Origin: Herbaspirillum aquaticum
GTDB lineage: Bacteria; Pseudomonadota; Gammaproteobacteria; Burkholderiales; Burkholderiaceae_D
Reading direction: 5' to 3'
NCBI RefSeq assembly: GCF_002213425.1
Contig: NZ_NJGV01000029.1
Location: 1-64,000, forward strand
DNA length: 64,000 nt
Of the stretch, positions 1 through 7,680 are shown in pieces. The position numbers and the translations under genes are program-made. The stretch's first letter is position 1, and every line of letters starts with the position of its first letter. The notes beneath the pieces are model-generated. The model did no database searches and was not told where the DNA came from. It worked only from the letters and a program-made list of their open reading frames with translations.

Positions 1-780
1 CCGACCCTGAAGCTGCGCGGTGACTACCTGGCCATCGTGACGCTGGGCTTCGGCGAGATCATCCGCATCTTCATGAACAACCTCAACGCGCCGGTGAACA
101 TCACCAACGGTCCGCAGGGCATCAACCTGATCGACCCGATCCGCGTGTTCGGCGTGTCGCTGGCCGGTGAGCCGGGTTCGGGTTCGATGGTCAAGGTCTT
201 CGGCATGAACCTGCCCTCGGTGAACGCGTACTACTACCTGTTCCTGGTGCTGTGCATCTTCGTGATCTTCTTCTCGTCCCGCCTGCAGGATTCGCGCCTG
301 GGCCGTGCCTGGGTGGCCATCCGTGAAGACGAGATCGCCGCCAAGGCGATGGGCATCAACACCCGCAACGTCAAGCTGCTGGCCTTCGCCATGGGCGCTT
401 CGTTTGGTGGCGTGGCCGGTGCCATGTTCGGTGCCTTCCAGGGCTTCGTCTCGCCGGAATCCTTCTCCCTGACCGAATCCATCGCCGTGCTGGCCATGGT
501 GGTGCTGGGCGGCATCGGCCACATTCCTGGCGTGGTGCTGGGTGGCGTGATCCTGGCGGCGCTGCCCGAAGTGCTGCGCCATGTGGTGGAGCCGCTGCAG
601 ATGGCCATTTTCGGGAAGGTGTGGATCGATGCCGAAGTGCTGCGCCAGCTGCTCTACGGCCTGGCCATGGTGATCATCATGCTGACCCGTCCGGCTGGAC
701 TGTGGCCCTCGCCGCGCCATGAGGACCGTCCCGAAGTGGACCATACCAAAGTCGGTACCACCGGCGAAGTCAAAGCCTAA
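1..780 (+). CDS. livM: Branched-chain amino acid ABC transporter permease LivM (5' end outside window)
   Basis: Inner-membrane permease of the high-affinity leucine/isoleucine/valine (LIV) uptake system. The reading frame is open from the first base and codes for 259 residues, so the N-terminus lies upstream. The family block GDYLAIVTLGFGEI is near the start. Several hydrophobic helices follow, including YYYLFLVLCIFVIFFSS and a Gly-rich segment around VLAMVVLGGIGHIPGVVLGG. It stops 15 bases before livG, an arrangement typical of a livHMGF operon. The visible part looks intact. Specificity within the LIV/amide family cannot be fixed without the binding protein, which is not in the window. Confidence 0.93.
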   Translation, partial: PTLKLRGDYLAIVTLGFGEIIRIFMNNLNAPVNITNGPQGINLIDPIRVFGVSLAGEPGSGSMVKVFGMNLPSVNAYYYLFLVLCIFVIFFSSRLQDSRLGRAWVAIREDEIAAKAMGINTRNVKLLAFAMGASFGGVAGAMFGAFQGFVSPESFSLTESIAVLAMVVLGGIGHIPGVVLGGVILAALPEVLRHVVEPLQMAIFGKVWIDAEVLRQLLYGLAMVIIMLTRPAGLWPSPRHEDRPEVDHTKVGTTGEVKA

Positions 781-795
781 GCAGGAGATAAGAAG

Positions 796-1563
796 ATGAG
801 TCAGACACTGCTCAAGATCCGTGACGTCAGCAAGCGTTTCGGCGGCCTGCAAGCCTTGAATGGCGTGGGCCTCACCATCGAGCGCGGCCAGATCTATGGC
901 CTGATCGGCCCCAACGGCGCCGGCAAGACCACGTTCTTCAACGTCATCACGGGCCTGTACCAACCCGATACCGGCAGCTTTGAACTGGATGGCAAGCCTT
1001 ATTCGCCGAGCGCCCCGCACGAAGTGGCCAAGGCCGGCATCGCGCGTACCTTCCAGAACATTCGCCTCTTCGGTGAAATGACCGTGCTGGAAAACGTGAT
1101 GGTCGGCTGCCACGTGCGCACCAAGCAAAATGTGTTCGGTGCCGTGTTCCGCCACAAGGCAGCACGTGACGAAGAGGCGGCGATCCGCGCCAAGTCGCAG
1201 CAGCTGCTGGACTTCGTGGGCATCGGCCAGTTCGCCAAGCGCACGGCGCGCCACCTGTCGTATGGCGACCAGCGCCGCCTGGAAATCGCCCGTGCCCTGG
1301 CGACCGATCCGCAACTGCTGGCGCTGGATGAACCGGCGGCCGGCATGAATGCCACCGAGAAACTGGGCCTGCGCGAGCTGCTGGTGAAGATACAGGCTGA
1401 AGGCAAGACCATCCTGCTGATCGAACACGATGTGAAGCTGATGATGGGCCTGTGCAACCGCATCACGGTGCTGGACTACGGCAAGCCGATTGCCGAAGGT
1501 GTGCCGGCCGACGTGCAGAAGAACCCGGCGGTGATCGAGGCCTACCTCGGTGCAGGACATTAA
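796..1563 (+). CDS. livG: Branched-chain amino acid ABC transporter ATPase LivG
   Basis: Cytoplasmic ATPase that pairs with LivF to power the LivHM permease. The protein has 255 residues, the usual LivG length. Walker A GPNGAGKT is at residues 38-45, the signature region LSYGDQRRLEIARALA starts near 154, and Walker B LLALDEP is at 174-180. It ends with the LivG-type tail AYLGAGH. The start ATG follows an AGGAG ribosome-binding site. It is flanked closely by livM (15 bases) and livF (15 bases), so the three are almost certainly one transcript. Confidence 0.96.
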   Translation: MSQTLLKIRDVSKRFGGLQALNGVGLTIERGQIYGLIGPNGAGKTTFFNVITGLYQPDTGSFELDGKPYSPSAPHEVAKAGIARTFQNIRLFGEMTVLENVMVGCHVRTKQNVFGAVFRHKAARDEEAAIRAKSQQLLDFVGIGQFAKRTARHLSYGDQRRLEIARALATDPQLLALDEPAAGMNATEKLGLRELLVKIQAEGKTILLIEHDVKLMMGLCNRITVLDYGKPIAEGVPADVQKNPAVIEAYLGAGH

Positions 1564-1578
1564 GCGAGACCACAGAAC

Positions 1579-2304
1579 ATGACAACGAACATCCTCAAAG
1601 TCGAACAACTGAGCGTGGCCTATGGCGGCATCCAGGCCGTCAAGGGCATCAGCCTGGAAGTCAACGACGGTGAATTGGTCACCCTGATCGGCGCCAATGG
1701 CGCGGGCAAGACCACCACCCTGAAAGCCATCACCGGCACGCTGCCCAGCAGTAAAGTCGATGGTCACATCTACTATCTCGGCAATCCGTTGAAGGGCAAG
1801 AAGTCCTTCGAGCTGGTCAAGGACAAGCTGGCGATGGTGCCGGAAGGCCGTGGCGTATTTACGCGCATGAGCATCCAGGAAAACCTGTTGATGGGGGCTT
1901 ACACCAGCAATGACAAGGGCCAGATCCAGGCCGACATCGACCGTTGGTTCGAGGTCTTCCCGCGCCTGAAGGAACGTGCGGCGCAGATGGCGGGGACCTT
2001 GTCGGGTGGCGAGCAGCAGATGCTGGCGATGGCGCGCGCGCTGATGAGCCATCCCAAGCTGTTGCTGCTGGATGAACCGTCGATGGGCCTGTCGCCGATC
2101 ATGGTGGAGAAGATCTTTGAAGTGATCCGCAATGTGTCGGCGCAGGGGATCACCATCCTGCTGGTGGAGCAGAACGCCAAGCTGGCACTGCAGGCGGCGC
2201 ATCGCGGTTATGTGATGGAGTCGGGCCTGATCACCATGGAAGGGCAGGCGCAGCAGATGCTGGATGATCCGCGGGTGAAGGCGGCTTATCTGGGTGAGGG
2301 GTAA
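1579..2304 (+). CDS. livF: Branched-chain amino acid ABC transporter ATPase LivF
   Basis: Second ATPase of the LIV importer, 241 residues. Walker A GANGAGKT is at residues 38-45, the signature LSGGEQQMLAMARALM near 140, Walker B LLLLDEPSMGLSP just after, and the terminal AYLGEG is typical of LivF. It is the last gene of the visible operon and is followed within about 50 bases by a strong intrinsic terminator. Nothing is unusual in length or motifs. Confidence 0.96.
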   Translation: MTTNILKVEQLSVAYGGIQAVKGISLEVNDGELVTLIGANGAGKTTTLKAITGTLPSSKVDGHIYYLGNPLKGKKSFELVKDKLAMVPEGRGVFTRMSIQENLLMGAYTSNDKGQIQADIDRWFEVFPRLKERAAQMAGTLSGGEQQMLAMARALMSHPKLLLLDEPSMGLSPIMVEKIFEVIRNVSAQGITILLVEQNAKLALQAAHRGYVMESGLITMEGQAQQMLDDPRVKAAYLGEG

Positions 2305-2354
2305 GTCGAGCCGGTAATTCGTAAATGATATAAATCATTTGTGATGTATCGACG

Positions 2355-2384
2355 AAAAAACGCAGCCTTGGCTGCGTTTTTTTT
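2355..2384. terminator. Bidirectional intrinsic terminator between livF and the ferritin-like gene
   Basis: A 7-bp stem, CGCAGCC/GGCTGCG with a 2-base loop, is preceded by six A and followed by eight T. It can end both livF (plus) and the convergent minus-strand gene. Confidence 0.9.
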
Positions 2385-2427
2385 ACGTCATCCGCATGCG
2401 ATGACCAAGCATGCATCACGCGTGACC

Positions 2428-2892
2428 TCAGGCAGTCTTGCGTGCCCGAACCTCATTGCGCAAGCTGCGCACCTTGTCATGGTTGGCCAGCACGCCTTGG
2501 TACTGGCGTTCGATGACCAGGCGGATGTCGGTCGGCAGGTCTTCGCTCAGTGCCTTGCGATAGGCATTGACGGCGGCATCCTCGCCGCGTTCGCATTCTT
2601 CCAGGATGCTTTCGTCATCGCGCCCGGTGATGGCGCTCTTGAGGTTGACCCACTGGCGATGCAGGGTGCCGCCCAGGGTGCTGTGGCTGGCCGGTTCGCC
2701 GCCCAGGCGCTGCACCAGGTCCTGCAGGTCCAGCGCTGCCTGCGCACACTCGGTGGCGCGCAGCATGAAGGTTTCCTTGTAGGGAATGTAGCGCTCCTGC
2801 GCATCATCGGCACAGGCACGGAAGCCCTTTTCGCCATCGATGGAGATCTGGATCAGGTCGTTGAGGGTGGAAATCAGGTGGTCATTGTTCAT
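2428..2892 (-). CDS. PA2169-family four-helix-bundle (ferritin-like) protein, DUF2383
   Basis: A soluble 154-residue helical protein of the PA2169/DUF2383 group, related in fold to ferritins and common in proteobacterial stress loci. The exact role is unknown. I chose the ATG giving MNNDHLIS because a GGAAGG ribosome-binding site lies just upstream; the frame stays open for 28 further codons with no such site. Glu/His residues are spread over four predicted helices (for example EKGFRACADDAQERY and DESILEECERGEDAA), as in the family. It lies about 88 bases downstream of a tiny membrane-protein gene on the same strand and is probably co-transcribed with it. Confidence 0.85.
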   Translation of the reverse strand: MNNDHLISTLNDLIQISIDGEKGFRACADDAQERYIPYKETFMLRATECAQAALDLQDLVQRLGGEPASHSTLGGTLHRQWVNLKSAITGRDDESILEECERGEDAAVNAYRKALSEDLPTDIRLVIERQYQGVLANHDKVRSLRNEVRARKTA

Positions 2893-2980
2893 GTTGCCTT
2901 CCTTTCTTTTTGCGTTCTTCGGGCTCGCCGCACGCGCTGTCCGGCAGGACATCCGGGGCGGCAGCGGGTTGTTCAATGCC

Positions 2981-3058
2981 TCAATGGAAGAAGAAATAGA
3001 TCAGCACCAGCAGAAACGCCGGAACGCCGCACAGCCATGCCAGGAAATACTTGCCCAT
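2981..3058 (-). CDS. Tiny single-helix membrane protein (25 residues)
   Basis: This very short frame has a strong AAGGAG ribosome-binding site 6-7 bases before the ATG. It encodes 25 residues, starting MGKYFLAWLCGVPAFLLVL, which is one hydrophobic helix ending in aromatic residues and His. No function is known to me. It closely resembles the 24-residue product at 4159-4233 (shared pattern K-x-x-L-x-W-L-x-G-V-P), which argues strongly that both are real genes. It sits in the stress cluster, first in a likely transcript with the ferritin-like gene, and has the CCTAC-type bipartite element upstream. Confidence 0.72.
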   Translation of the reverse strand: MGKYFLAWLCGVPAFLLVLIYFFFH

Positions 3059-3190
3059 GATGTTCTCCTTGTCGGTATAGGGTGAATGGTCAACAGTCGC
3101 CTCCCGGACAGATCAGCCTGGATCAGCCGACCAGCAGAAGCAGGACCGTCGTTGCACAGTTCCATCCTAGGAGCCCGGCGTGCTTGACTC

Positions 3191-3219
3191 CATCGGACGG
3201 CAACGCAAGCCCGTGTAGG
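3191..3219 (-). promoter_or_regulatory. CCTAC...GATG bipartite element, candidate promoter of the tiny-protein/ferritin-like unit
   Basis: On the minus strand TTTCCTACACG is followed by GATG exactly 25 bases after the first C of CCTAC. Spacing matches four other copies in the window. Reading it as a promoter for an alternative sigma factor is inference. Confidence 0.45.
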
Positions 3220-3309
3220 AAACGGCCGCGCTTTTGCCTGCCTCAAGCCCCACCGTAAAGATTGCCTCATCCGCCGCCATACCAATGCCGACAAGGCTTT
3301 CCGGTTTGT

Positions 3310-3338
3310 CCTACAAAACAATTGGCCGCCGTCCTATA
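3310..3338 (+). promoter_or_regulatory. CCTAC...TATA bipartite element, candidate promoter of the CsbD-like gene
   Basis: TGTCCTACAAA is followed by TATA 25 bases from the first C of CCTAC. It lies about 180 bases before the gene at 3494. The preceding copy faces the opposite way. Confidence 0.45.
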
Positions 3339-3493
3339 GAGCAGAACAGTAGGCGCTCGCTATCATTTTTCCCATGATGTTCACGGTCACACAGGCAGCA
3401 AAAAACGCTGCAGCGGATCGTGGATATATCTACGCAAGACCTGCACCGCTCCTTTCAATCCATGTTGAACCCTTGACGACGAGGAACCGCATC

Positions 3494-3691
3494 ATGAACA
3501 AGAAGACGATCACCGGCCAGTTCAACTTTGCCCTCGGCAAGTTCCAGGAAAGCGTGGGATCGGTGCTGGGCAACGTGCAGCTGCAGCGTGCGGCACAGCG
3601 CCGCCAGATGGACGGTCGCATCATGCACGCCGTCGGCGAAGCGCAGGACCTGATCAAGCGCTCCCTGCGCCAGCGTGCAGGTTCGCTGTAA
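3494..3691 (+). CDS. Small CsbD-like stress protein
   Basis: A 65-residue hydrophilic protein starting MNKKTITGQFNFALGKFQES. This resembles the opening of CsbD proteins (NxDxIxGNWxQFKGK), but the rest diverges, so I call it CsbD-like only. The ATG is preceded by GAGGA. The frame is open upstream without a ribosome-binding site, which supports the short form. It is followed 38 bases later by a small membrane-protein gene on the same strand. The C-terminal half is basic (QRRQMDGRI, KRSLRQRAG), so nucleic-acid or membrane-surface binding is possible but unproven. Confidence 0.7.
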   Translation: MNKKTITGQFNFALGKFQESVGSVLGNVQLQRAAQRRQMDGRIMHAVGEAQDLIKRSLRQRAGSL

Positions 3692-3729
3692 GGCGCCGCC
3701 GTTGCGACGCAAACCGAAGGAGAGCATTG

Positions 3730-3912
3730 ATGAGTTTCGGAAAGACATTGTTATGGGCCGCCGGCATCGCCGGTGTGGCCGTCGGTGCCAGCCTGCGCAT
3801 GCTGGCTCGCCAGGCGCAGCGCCGCGACCAGCGCCAGCAGGACATCGCCCTGCAGCGTTGGGAAGACGAGGGCGGCAGCGCCCGTAGCGTCGCGCAACGC
3901 CGTGTTCGGTGA
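3730..3912 (+). CDS. Small membrane-anchored protein of unknown function
   Basis: A 60-residue product with one hydrophobic N-terminal helix (about residues 5-24, LLWAAGIAGVAVGASL) followed by a strongly charged Arg/Gln-rich tail. The ATG has AAGGAG 7 bases upstream. A TTG directly before the ATG is a less likely start. I do not recognise the family. The position, between a CsbD-like gene and a tiny one-helix gene, suggests a role in the same stress-responsive set, but that is inference from context. Confidence 0.65.
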   Translation: MSFGKTLLWAAGIAGVAVGASLRMLARQAQRRDQRQQDIALQRWEDEGGSARSVAQRRVR

Positions 3913-3943
3913 GCGGCGGCAACGGTGGCCGGTGGGCCTTTGT

Positions 3944-3972
3944 CCTACACGGCAATCGGTCTGGCGCCGATA
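3944..3972 (+). promoter_or_regulatory. CCTAC...GATA bipartite element, candidate promoter of the second tiny-protein unit
   Basis: TGTCCTACACG is followed by GATA 25 bases from the first C of CCTAC. The next gene starts at 4159, giving a leader of about 180 bases if this is a promoter. Confidence 0.45.
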
Positions 3973-4158
3973 CAAAGCGCGACAAGGCACCGGTATCTTG
4001 CTCCTGACTCTCTGAATCAAGCAGGTGAGAGCAGCAAGCAGAGATGGCGAGAGCAGCACGGAAATTGAACGCAGCAGGACAGCATCAACGAAGGCGCCGG
4101 AATTTGCGTCGAGTCAGTCCGCAACCGCCCGGCACGACCAAGAACAAGGGAGGAGATC

Positions 4159-4233
4159 ATGGACAAGCTCGTACTCGGATGGCTTCTGGGTGTGCCGGTG
4201 CTGATGCTGATCGTGCTGCAGTACCTGATGTGA
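4159..4233 (+). CDS. Tiny single-helix membrane protein (24 residues), paralogue of the one at 2981-3058
   Basis: GGGAGGAG lies just upstream of the ATG, a very strong ribosome-binding site. The product begins MDKLVLGWLLGVPVLML and is almost wholly one transmembrane helix. It shares the K-x-x-L-x-W-L-x-G-V-P pattern with the other tiny protein about 1.1 kb away. No function is known to me. It precedes the DUF883 gene by 85 bases on the same strand and may be co-transcribed. Confidence 0.72.
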   Translation: MDKLVLGWLLGVPVLMLIVLQYLM

Positions 4234-4318
4234 GCAACACGTGAGCACGCCTCACCCCGGGTGGCCGGAACAAGTCCGCCGCCCCGATCAAACCGCAACG
4301 TATACCAGGAGGCCAAGC

Positions 4319-4633
4319 ATGCAAGCCAACAAATTCAAGACCGCCCGTACCGACGTGCAATCCCTGCTGCAGCAAGCCCAGGACATGTTCGCCGAGGCCG
4401 CCAGCGCCACCGGCAAGAAGGCCGACGACCTGCGCGCCGGTGCCCAGGACCTGCTGGAGCAGGCACTCAACACCGCCCAGGATGCCCAGGCTGCCGTGGT
4501 CGAAACGGGGCGCCAGATCGTCACCAGCACCGACGATTACGTGCAGTCCAACCCGTGGCGCGCCATTGCCATCGGCACCGGTATCGGCCTGCTGGTCGGC
4601 CTGGCCGTGGGCCGCAGCGCTGACCGCTACTAA
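4319..4633 (+). CDS. DUF883 (YqjD/ElaB-type) membrane-anchored protein
   Basis: A 104-residue protein with a long amphipathic helical region (residues about 8-75, Ala/Gln/Asp-rich), then the DUF883 hallmark NPWRAIAIGTGIGLLVGL, a Gly-zipper transmembrane helix near the C-terminus. In E. coli, family members YqjD and ElaB are stationary-phase inner-membrane proteins that bind ribosomes. A similar role here is inference. The ATG follows AGGAGG. An in-frame GTG 26 codons upstream has no such site and was not used. Confidence 0.85.
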   Translation: MQANKFKTARTDVQSLLQQAQDMFAEAASATGKKADDLRAGAQDLLEQALNTAQDAQAAVVETGRQIVTSTDDYVQSNPWRAIAIGTGIGLLVGLAVGRSADRY

Positions 4634-4753
4634 GCACAAAAGCACAAGCATTTTCCCGGAACCCGGTACTGCCCTAGGGCAAGGCCGGATCCAGCCAGGC
4701 GCGCGGCTGCCAGACAGACCGCAGCGCATTAGTCAAGAAACCGGAGAGAAGGA

Positions 4754-5317
4754 ATGACCATGACCAAGAATCCACCGAAGACCGACGTCAAGAACAAGCA
4801 GGGCTTCCACCTCGACAAGGATGCCATCCGCGCCGCCGCCAAGAAGATTGATGACGGTGCCGTCACCGAAGGCTATCGCGGCAACCGCGAGGAAGTCGTG
4901 GCGATGTTGAACGATGCGCTGGCCACCGAGCTGCTGTGCGTGATGCGCTACAAGCGCCACTACTACACCGCCAAGGGCCTGAATGTGGAAGCGATCAAGG
5001 GCGAATTCCTGGCGCACGCGCAGGAAGAACAGAGCCACGCCGACCAGATTGCCGAGCGCATCGTGCAGCTCAATGGCGAGCCCGATTTCAACCCGAAGAC
5101 CATCGCCGAGCGCAGCCATGCGCAGTACGACGAGTCCGAGGACATCAAGGACATGATCCGCGCCAACCTGGTGGAAGAGCGTGTGGCCATCGAAGCCTAT
5201 CGCCAGATGATCGAACGCATCGGCGATGACGATCCGACCACCAAGCACCTGCTGATCCAGATCATGGCGCAGGAAGAGGAACACGCCGACGACATGAGCG
5301 ACCTGCTGGGCCTGTAA
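4754..5317 (+). CDS. Ferritin-like / bacterioferritin-type protein
   Basis: A 187-residue cytoplasmic four-helix protein of the ferritin-like superfamily, close to bacterioferritin and Dps-like stress proteins. The iron-ligand pattern is visible: LATELLCVMRYKRHYY (Glu on helix A), HAQEEQSHADQI (ExxH on helix B), LVEERVAIEAYR (helix C Glu) and AQEEEHADDM (ExxH on helix D). A charged 35-residue N-terminal extension precedes the bundle. The likely role is iron or peroxide handling during stress. An internal ATG two codons in is an alternative start. It lies 73 bases before csbD on the same strand. Confidence 0.86.
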   Translation: MTMTKNPPKTDVKNKQGFHLDKDAIRAAAKKIDDGAVTEGYRGNREEVVAMLNDALATELLCVMRYKRHYYTAKGLNVEAIKGEFLAHAQEEQSHADQIAERIVQLNGEPDFNPKTIAERSHAQYDESEDIKDMIRANLVEERVAIEAYRQMIERIGDDDPTTKHLLIQIMAQEEEHADDMSDLLGL

Positions 5318-5390
5318 GCCCGGGCAGCGAGCCACTGGAGCAGCACATCATTCCGGGAATTCTTTCCCCCACCGTCACAAGGAGATCGAC

Positions 5391-5603
5391 ATGAACTGGG
5401 ACATCGTTGAAGGCAACTGGAAGCAATTCAAGGGCAAGGCCAAGGAACAGTGGGGCAAGCTGACCGATGACGATCTCGACGTCATCGCAGGCAAGCGTGA
5501 CCAACTGGCCGGCCGCGTGCAGGAAGCTTACGGCGTGAGCAAGGACGAAGCCGAAAAGCAGATCCGCGACTGGGAAGACCGCAACAAGGATTGGCGCCAG
5601 TAA
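5391..5603 (+). CDS. CsbD family general stress protein
   Basis: A 70-residue protein with the full CsbD pattern: MNWDIVEGNWKQFKGKAKE, then WGKLTDDDLDVIAGKRDQL and a C-terminal W-E-D-R helix. CsbD-like proteins (E. coli YjbJ) are abundant, highly hydrophilic and induced in stationary phase or stress. Their biochemical activity is unknown. The ATG follows AAGGAG. It is downstream of the ferritin-like gene in the same direction. A second CsbD gene is at 10662 and a divergent relative at 3494. Confidence 0.93.
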   Translation: MNWDIVEGNWKQFKGKAKEQWGKLTDDDLDVIAGKRDQLAGRVQEAYGVSKDEAEKQIRDWEDRNKDWRQ

Positions 5604-5672
5604 GCATCCCTGATGCACAGGCGCAATCCCGCCGCCGGGCGCAGTCCAGGTGGCGGGAGCAGCAGGAGTTGG

Positions 5673-5700
5673 AGTGTGTGAGTGTGAGTGAGTGAAAGTG
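5673..5700. repeat. GTGTGA/GTGA simple-sequence tract
   Basis: An imperfect tandem run of GTGTGA and GTGA units in the space between csbD and an exported-protein gene. It lies outside coding sequence. Confidence 0.7.
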
Positions 5701-5784
5701 CAGGACGCAGGCCGGTCACCATGCCGGCCTGCATAAGAATACGGCCCCAGGCCGCAACCCAAGCAAACCATGAGGAAGGACACA

Positions 5785-6162
5785 ATGAAAAAAATCATCG
5801 CAACCATGATCTTCGGCGCAGCCGCTATCGGCATGCATGGCGCAGTCTTCGCAGCCGACCCGGCAGCGGCCCAGTACAAGGCCGACAAGGCCAAGGCTGA
5901 TGCCGACTACAAGACTGCCAAGAAGAAGTGCGGTCCTTTGAAGGGCAACGACAAGGACGTCTGCGAGAAGGAAGCCAAGGCCGCACACGAATCGGCCGTC
6001 GCTGACGCCAAGGCCAAGCGCAAGGGCGTGGAAGCCGACAAGGACGCCATGAAGGACAAGAACGACGCCAACTATGACGTCGCCAAGGAAAAGTGCGACG
6101 CCATGAGCGGCGACGCCAAGGACAAGTGCGTGGCCAACGCCAAGGCCAAGTACGGCAAGTAA
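5785..6162 (+). CDS. Exported Lys/Ala-rich protein with two CxxLxG-type cysteine motifs
   Basis: A 125-residue product with a signal peptide (MKKIIATMIFGAAAIGMHG..., likely cleavage after VFAA). The mature part is Lys/Ala/Asp-rich and helical. It has two 12-residue segments bounded by cysteines, CGPLKGNDKDVC and CDAMSGDAKDKC, followed by AKAKYGK at the end. The ATG chosen has AGGAAGG upstream; an ATG five codons earlier lacks a good site. No enzymatic family is recognised. One further copy of the same cysteine motif occurs in the exported protein at 11850-12242. Confidence 0.75.
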   Translation: MKKIIATMIFGAAAIGMHGAVFAADPAAAQYKADKAKADADYKTAKKKCGPLKGNDKDVCEKEAKAAHESAVADAKAKRKGVEADKDAMKDKNDANYDVAKEKCDAMSGDAKDKCVANAKAKYGK

Positions 6163-6197
6163 TCCTGTCCGGCGCGATTGAGCGCAACTGATTCGCA

Positions 6198-6216
6198 CCC
6201 GGGCCTGCGGCCCGGG
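6198..6216. other. GC-rich hairpin ahead of the BON lipoprotein gene
   Basis: A perfect 8-bp stem, CCCGGGCC/GGCCCGGG with a 3-base loop, and no T tract. It could be a weak terminator or an mRNA-stabilising structure. Confidence 0.4.
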
Positions 6217-6294
6217 ACGATCAAGAATCAATATCTTTATCCCGTTCCTGTCGCAGTCACCCGATTGCGCAACACAACTCAAAGGAGTTTCATC

Positions 6295-6624
6295 ATGTCG
6301 CTGACCAAAATGTCCCTGACCAAGCGTTTCCTCGGTTTCTTCCTGGCCCTGTTCATGGTTTCCCTGGTGGGCTGCGCATCCAGCCCGGGCAAGGAAGGCA
6401 CCGGCGAATACGTCGATGATGCCGTCATCACCACCAAGGTGAAGGCCGTCATCTTCAACGAGCCGAACCTGAAGTCCGCGGAAATCAACGTCGAAACCTA
6501 CAAGGGCGTGGTCCAGCTGTCCGGTTTCGTCTCCAGCTCGACCTCGGCTGCCCGTGCTACCGAACTGGCCCGTGGCGTCAAGGGCGTGGTCTCGGTGCGT
6601 AATGACCTGCGCTTGAAGCAGTAA
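6295..6624 (+). CDS. BON-domain lipoprotein
   Basis: A 109-residue lipoprotein. A hydrophobic signal (FFLALFMVSLVGC) ends in a lipobox with Cys at about residue 26. One BON domain follows (YVDDAVITTKVKAVIF through VVSVRNDLRLKQ). BON domains bind membranes, and OsmY-like members protect the envelope under osmotic stress. The ATG follows AAAGGAG. Part of the stress cluster. A hairpin terminator follows directly after the stop codon. Confidence 0.87.
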   Translation: MSLTKMSLTKRFLGFFLALFMVSLVGCASSPGKEGTGEYVDDAVITTKVKAVIFNEPNLKSAEINVETYKGVVQLSGFVSSSTSAARATELARGVKGVVSVRNDLRLKQ

Positions 6625-6674
6625 AGCGCGGAACTTGCAAGCGCGTGTCCGGTCTGTTGACCGGTCCGCGCTTT
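6623..6674 (+). terminator. Two-stem hairpin after the BON gene
   Basis: Outer arms AAAGCGCGGA/TCCGCGCTTT pair perfectly. Inside them CCGGTC/GACCGG forms a second stem with a TGTT loop. There is only a short T run, so termination strength is uncertain. Confidence 0.55.
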
Positions 6675-6970
6675 GCCTGCTTGTGGATTTGCCGCTTGCA
6701 AAGCGCATCGAGACGATCCGGTGCGTTTCGCAAGAAGACAGGTCAGGGCCTGTCAGGTATAGTTGGAACCCGTTGCTGCCGGGCAGGGGCAGGCCACCGG
6801 TCTGCCAGGACAGGGAGGCAGCGATGATCACCGGAACTCGCGCATGCATGACGGTACAGATTGCTGTACGGAATCATGTGTTGCACCCGGTGCAGAATCG
6901 AGTACAAACATAAAACAGGTCCAAGCAGCGCCCACGGCGCTGAAGTTACAATTCACCGCTCAAAAATGCC
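6675..6970 (+). other. Promoter region of the LuxR-type regulator with two palindromes
   Basis: No gene is seen. Two dyads lie about 75-120 bases before the regulator: GTACAGattgCTGTAC at 6854-6869 and TGCACCcGGTGCA at 6882-6894. They look like operator sites, but I cannot assign a regulator. Confidence 0.5.
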
Positions 6971-7600
6971 ATGACAAAAATACTTGTAGTCGATGACCAC
7001 GCGGTCGTACGGGCAGGTGTGCACCACTTCATTTCGGAAATCCCGTCGATGGAAATCGGCGGCGAGGCCAGCACGGCCGAAGAAGCCATTCGCCTGGTGC
7101 GTACCCAGGATTGGGATATCGTCCTGCTCGATATCGCCATGCCCGACAAGAGTGGCGTGGAGGTCCTCAAGCAGATCAAGCGGGAAAAACCGGAATTGCC
7201 GGTGCTGATGCTGTCGATGCACCCCGAAAGCCGCTATGCGGTGCAGGTGCTGCGCAGCGGCGCCTCCGGCTACGTGCAGAAGGAAGCGCTGGCGACCGAG
7301 CTGGTCAATGCCATCAACACCATCCTGCGCGGGCACAAGTACATCAGCTACGGTGTGGCCGAACTGCTCACCAGCGAGCCGGTGGATTCCGAGAAGCCGC
7401 TGCATGAGACGCTCTCGCAGCGCGAGTACGAAATCTTCTACAAGCTGGGCCAGGGCCAGGGCGTGACGCAGATCGCTGACGAGCTGTGCCTGTCGGTCAA
7501 GACGGTCAGTACCTATCGTTCGCGCGTGCTGCAGAAGATGAGCATGACCAACAACGCGGACATCATTTATTACGCGATCAAGAACAACCTGATCGACTGA
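6971..7600 (+). CDS. LuxR/NarL-type response regulator
   Basis: A 209-residue DNA-binding response regulator. The receiver domain covers residues 1-120, with acidic pocket DD at 8-9, phospho-acceptor Asp54 (LLDIAMP) and Lys104. The C-terminal LuxR helix-turn-helix (LSQREYEIFYKLGQGQG ... LSVKTVSTYRSRVLQKM) covers about 148-205. It lies upstream of a single-domain receiver and a HisKA_3 kinase on the same strand, so the three plausibly form one signalling pathway. Because it is embedded in the stress cluster, it is a candidate regulator of those genes. That link is inference. Confidence 0.92.
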   Translation: MTKILVVDDHAVVRAGVHHFISEIPSMEIGGEASTAEEAIRLVRTQDWDIVLLDIAMPDKSGVEVLKQIKREKPELPVLMLSMHPESRYAVQVLRSGASGYVQKEALATELVNAINTILRGHKYISYGVAELLTSEPVDSEKPLHETLSQREYEIFYKLGQGQGVTQIADELCLSVKTVSTYRSRVLQKMSMTNNADIIYYAIKNNLID

Positions 7601-7680
7601 GGCCTGGCACCCCGGGCAGATATGCCACCGACAGGTCGATGAGGCCGGTCGGCAGGCAGGGAAGAGTGGTACGGCGCATC

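Larger units (their letters stand above)
3059..3493. other. Intergenic control region between divergent stress genes
   Basis: No gene is visible in these 435 bases. The region carries two copies of a CCTAC-N20-(G/T)AT element, one facing each flanking transcription unit. I see no consensus sigma-70 promoter pair. Confidence 0.6.

Noticed and set aside
5673-5700. The GTGTGA tract as a phase-variable repeat
   Set aside because: It is short, imperfect, outside coding sequence and not placed between promoter hexamers, so no switching role can be supported.
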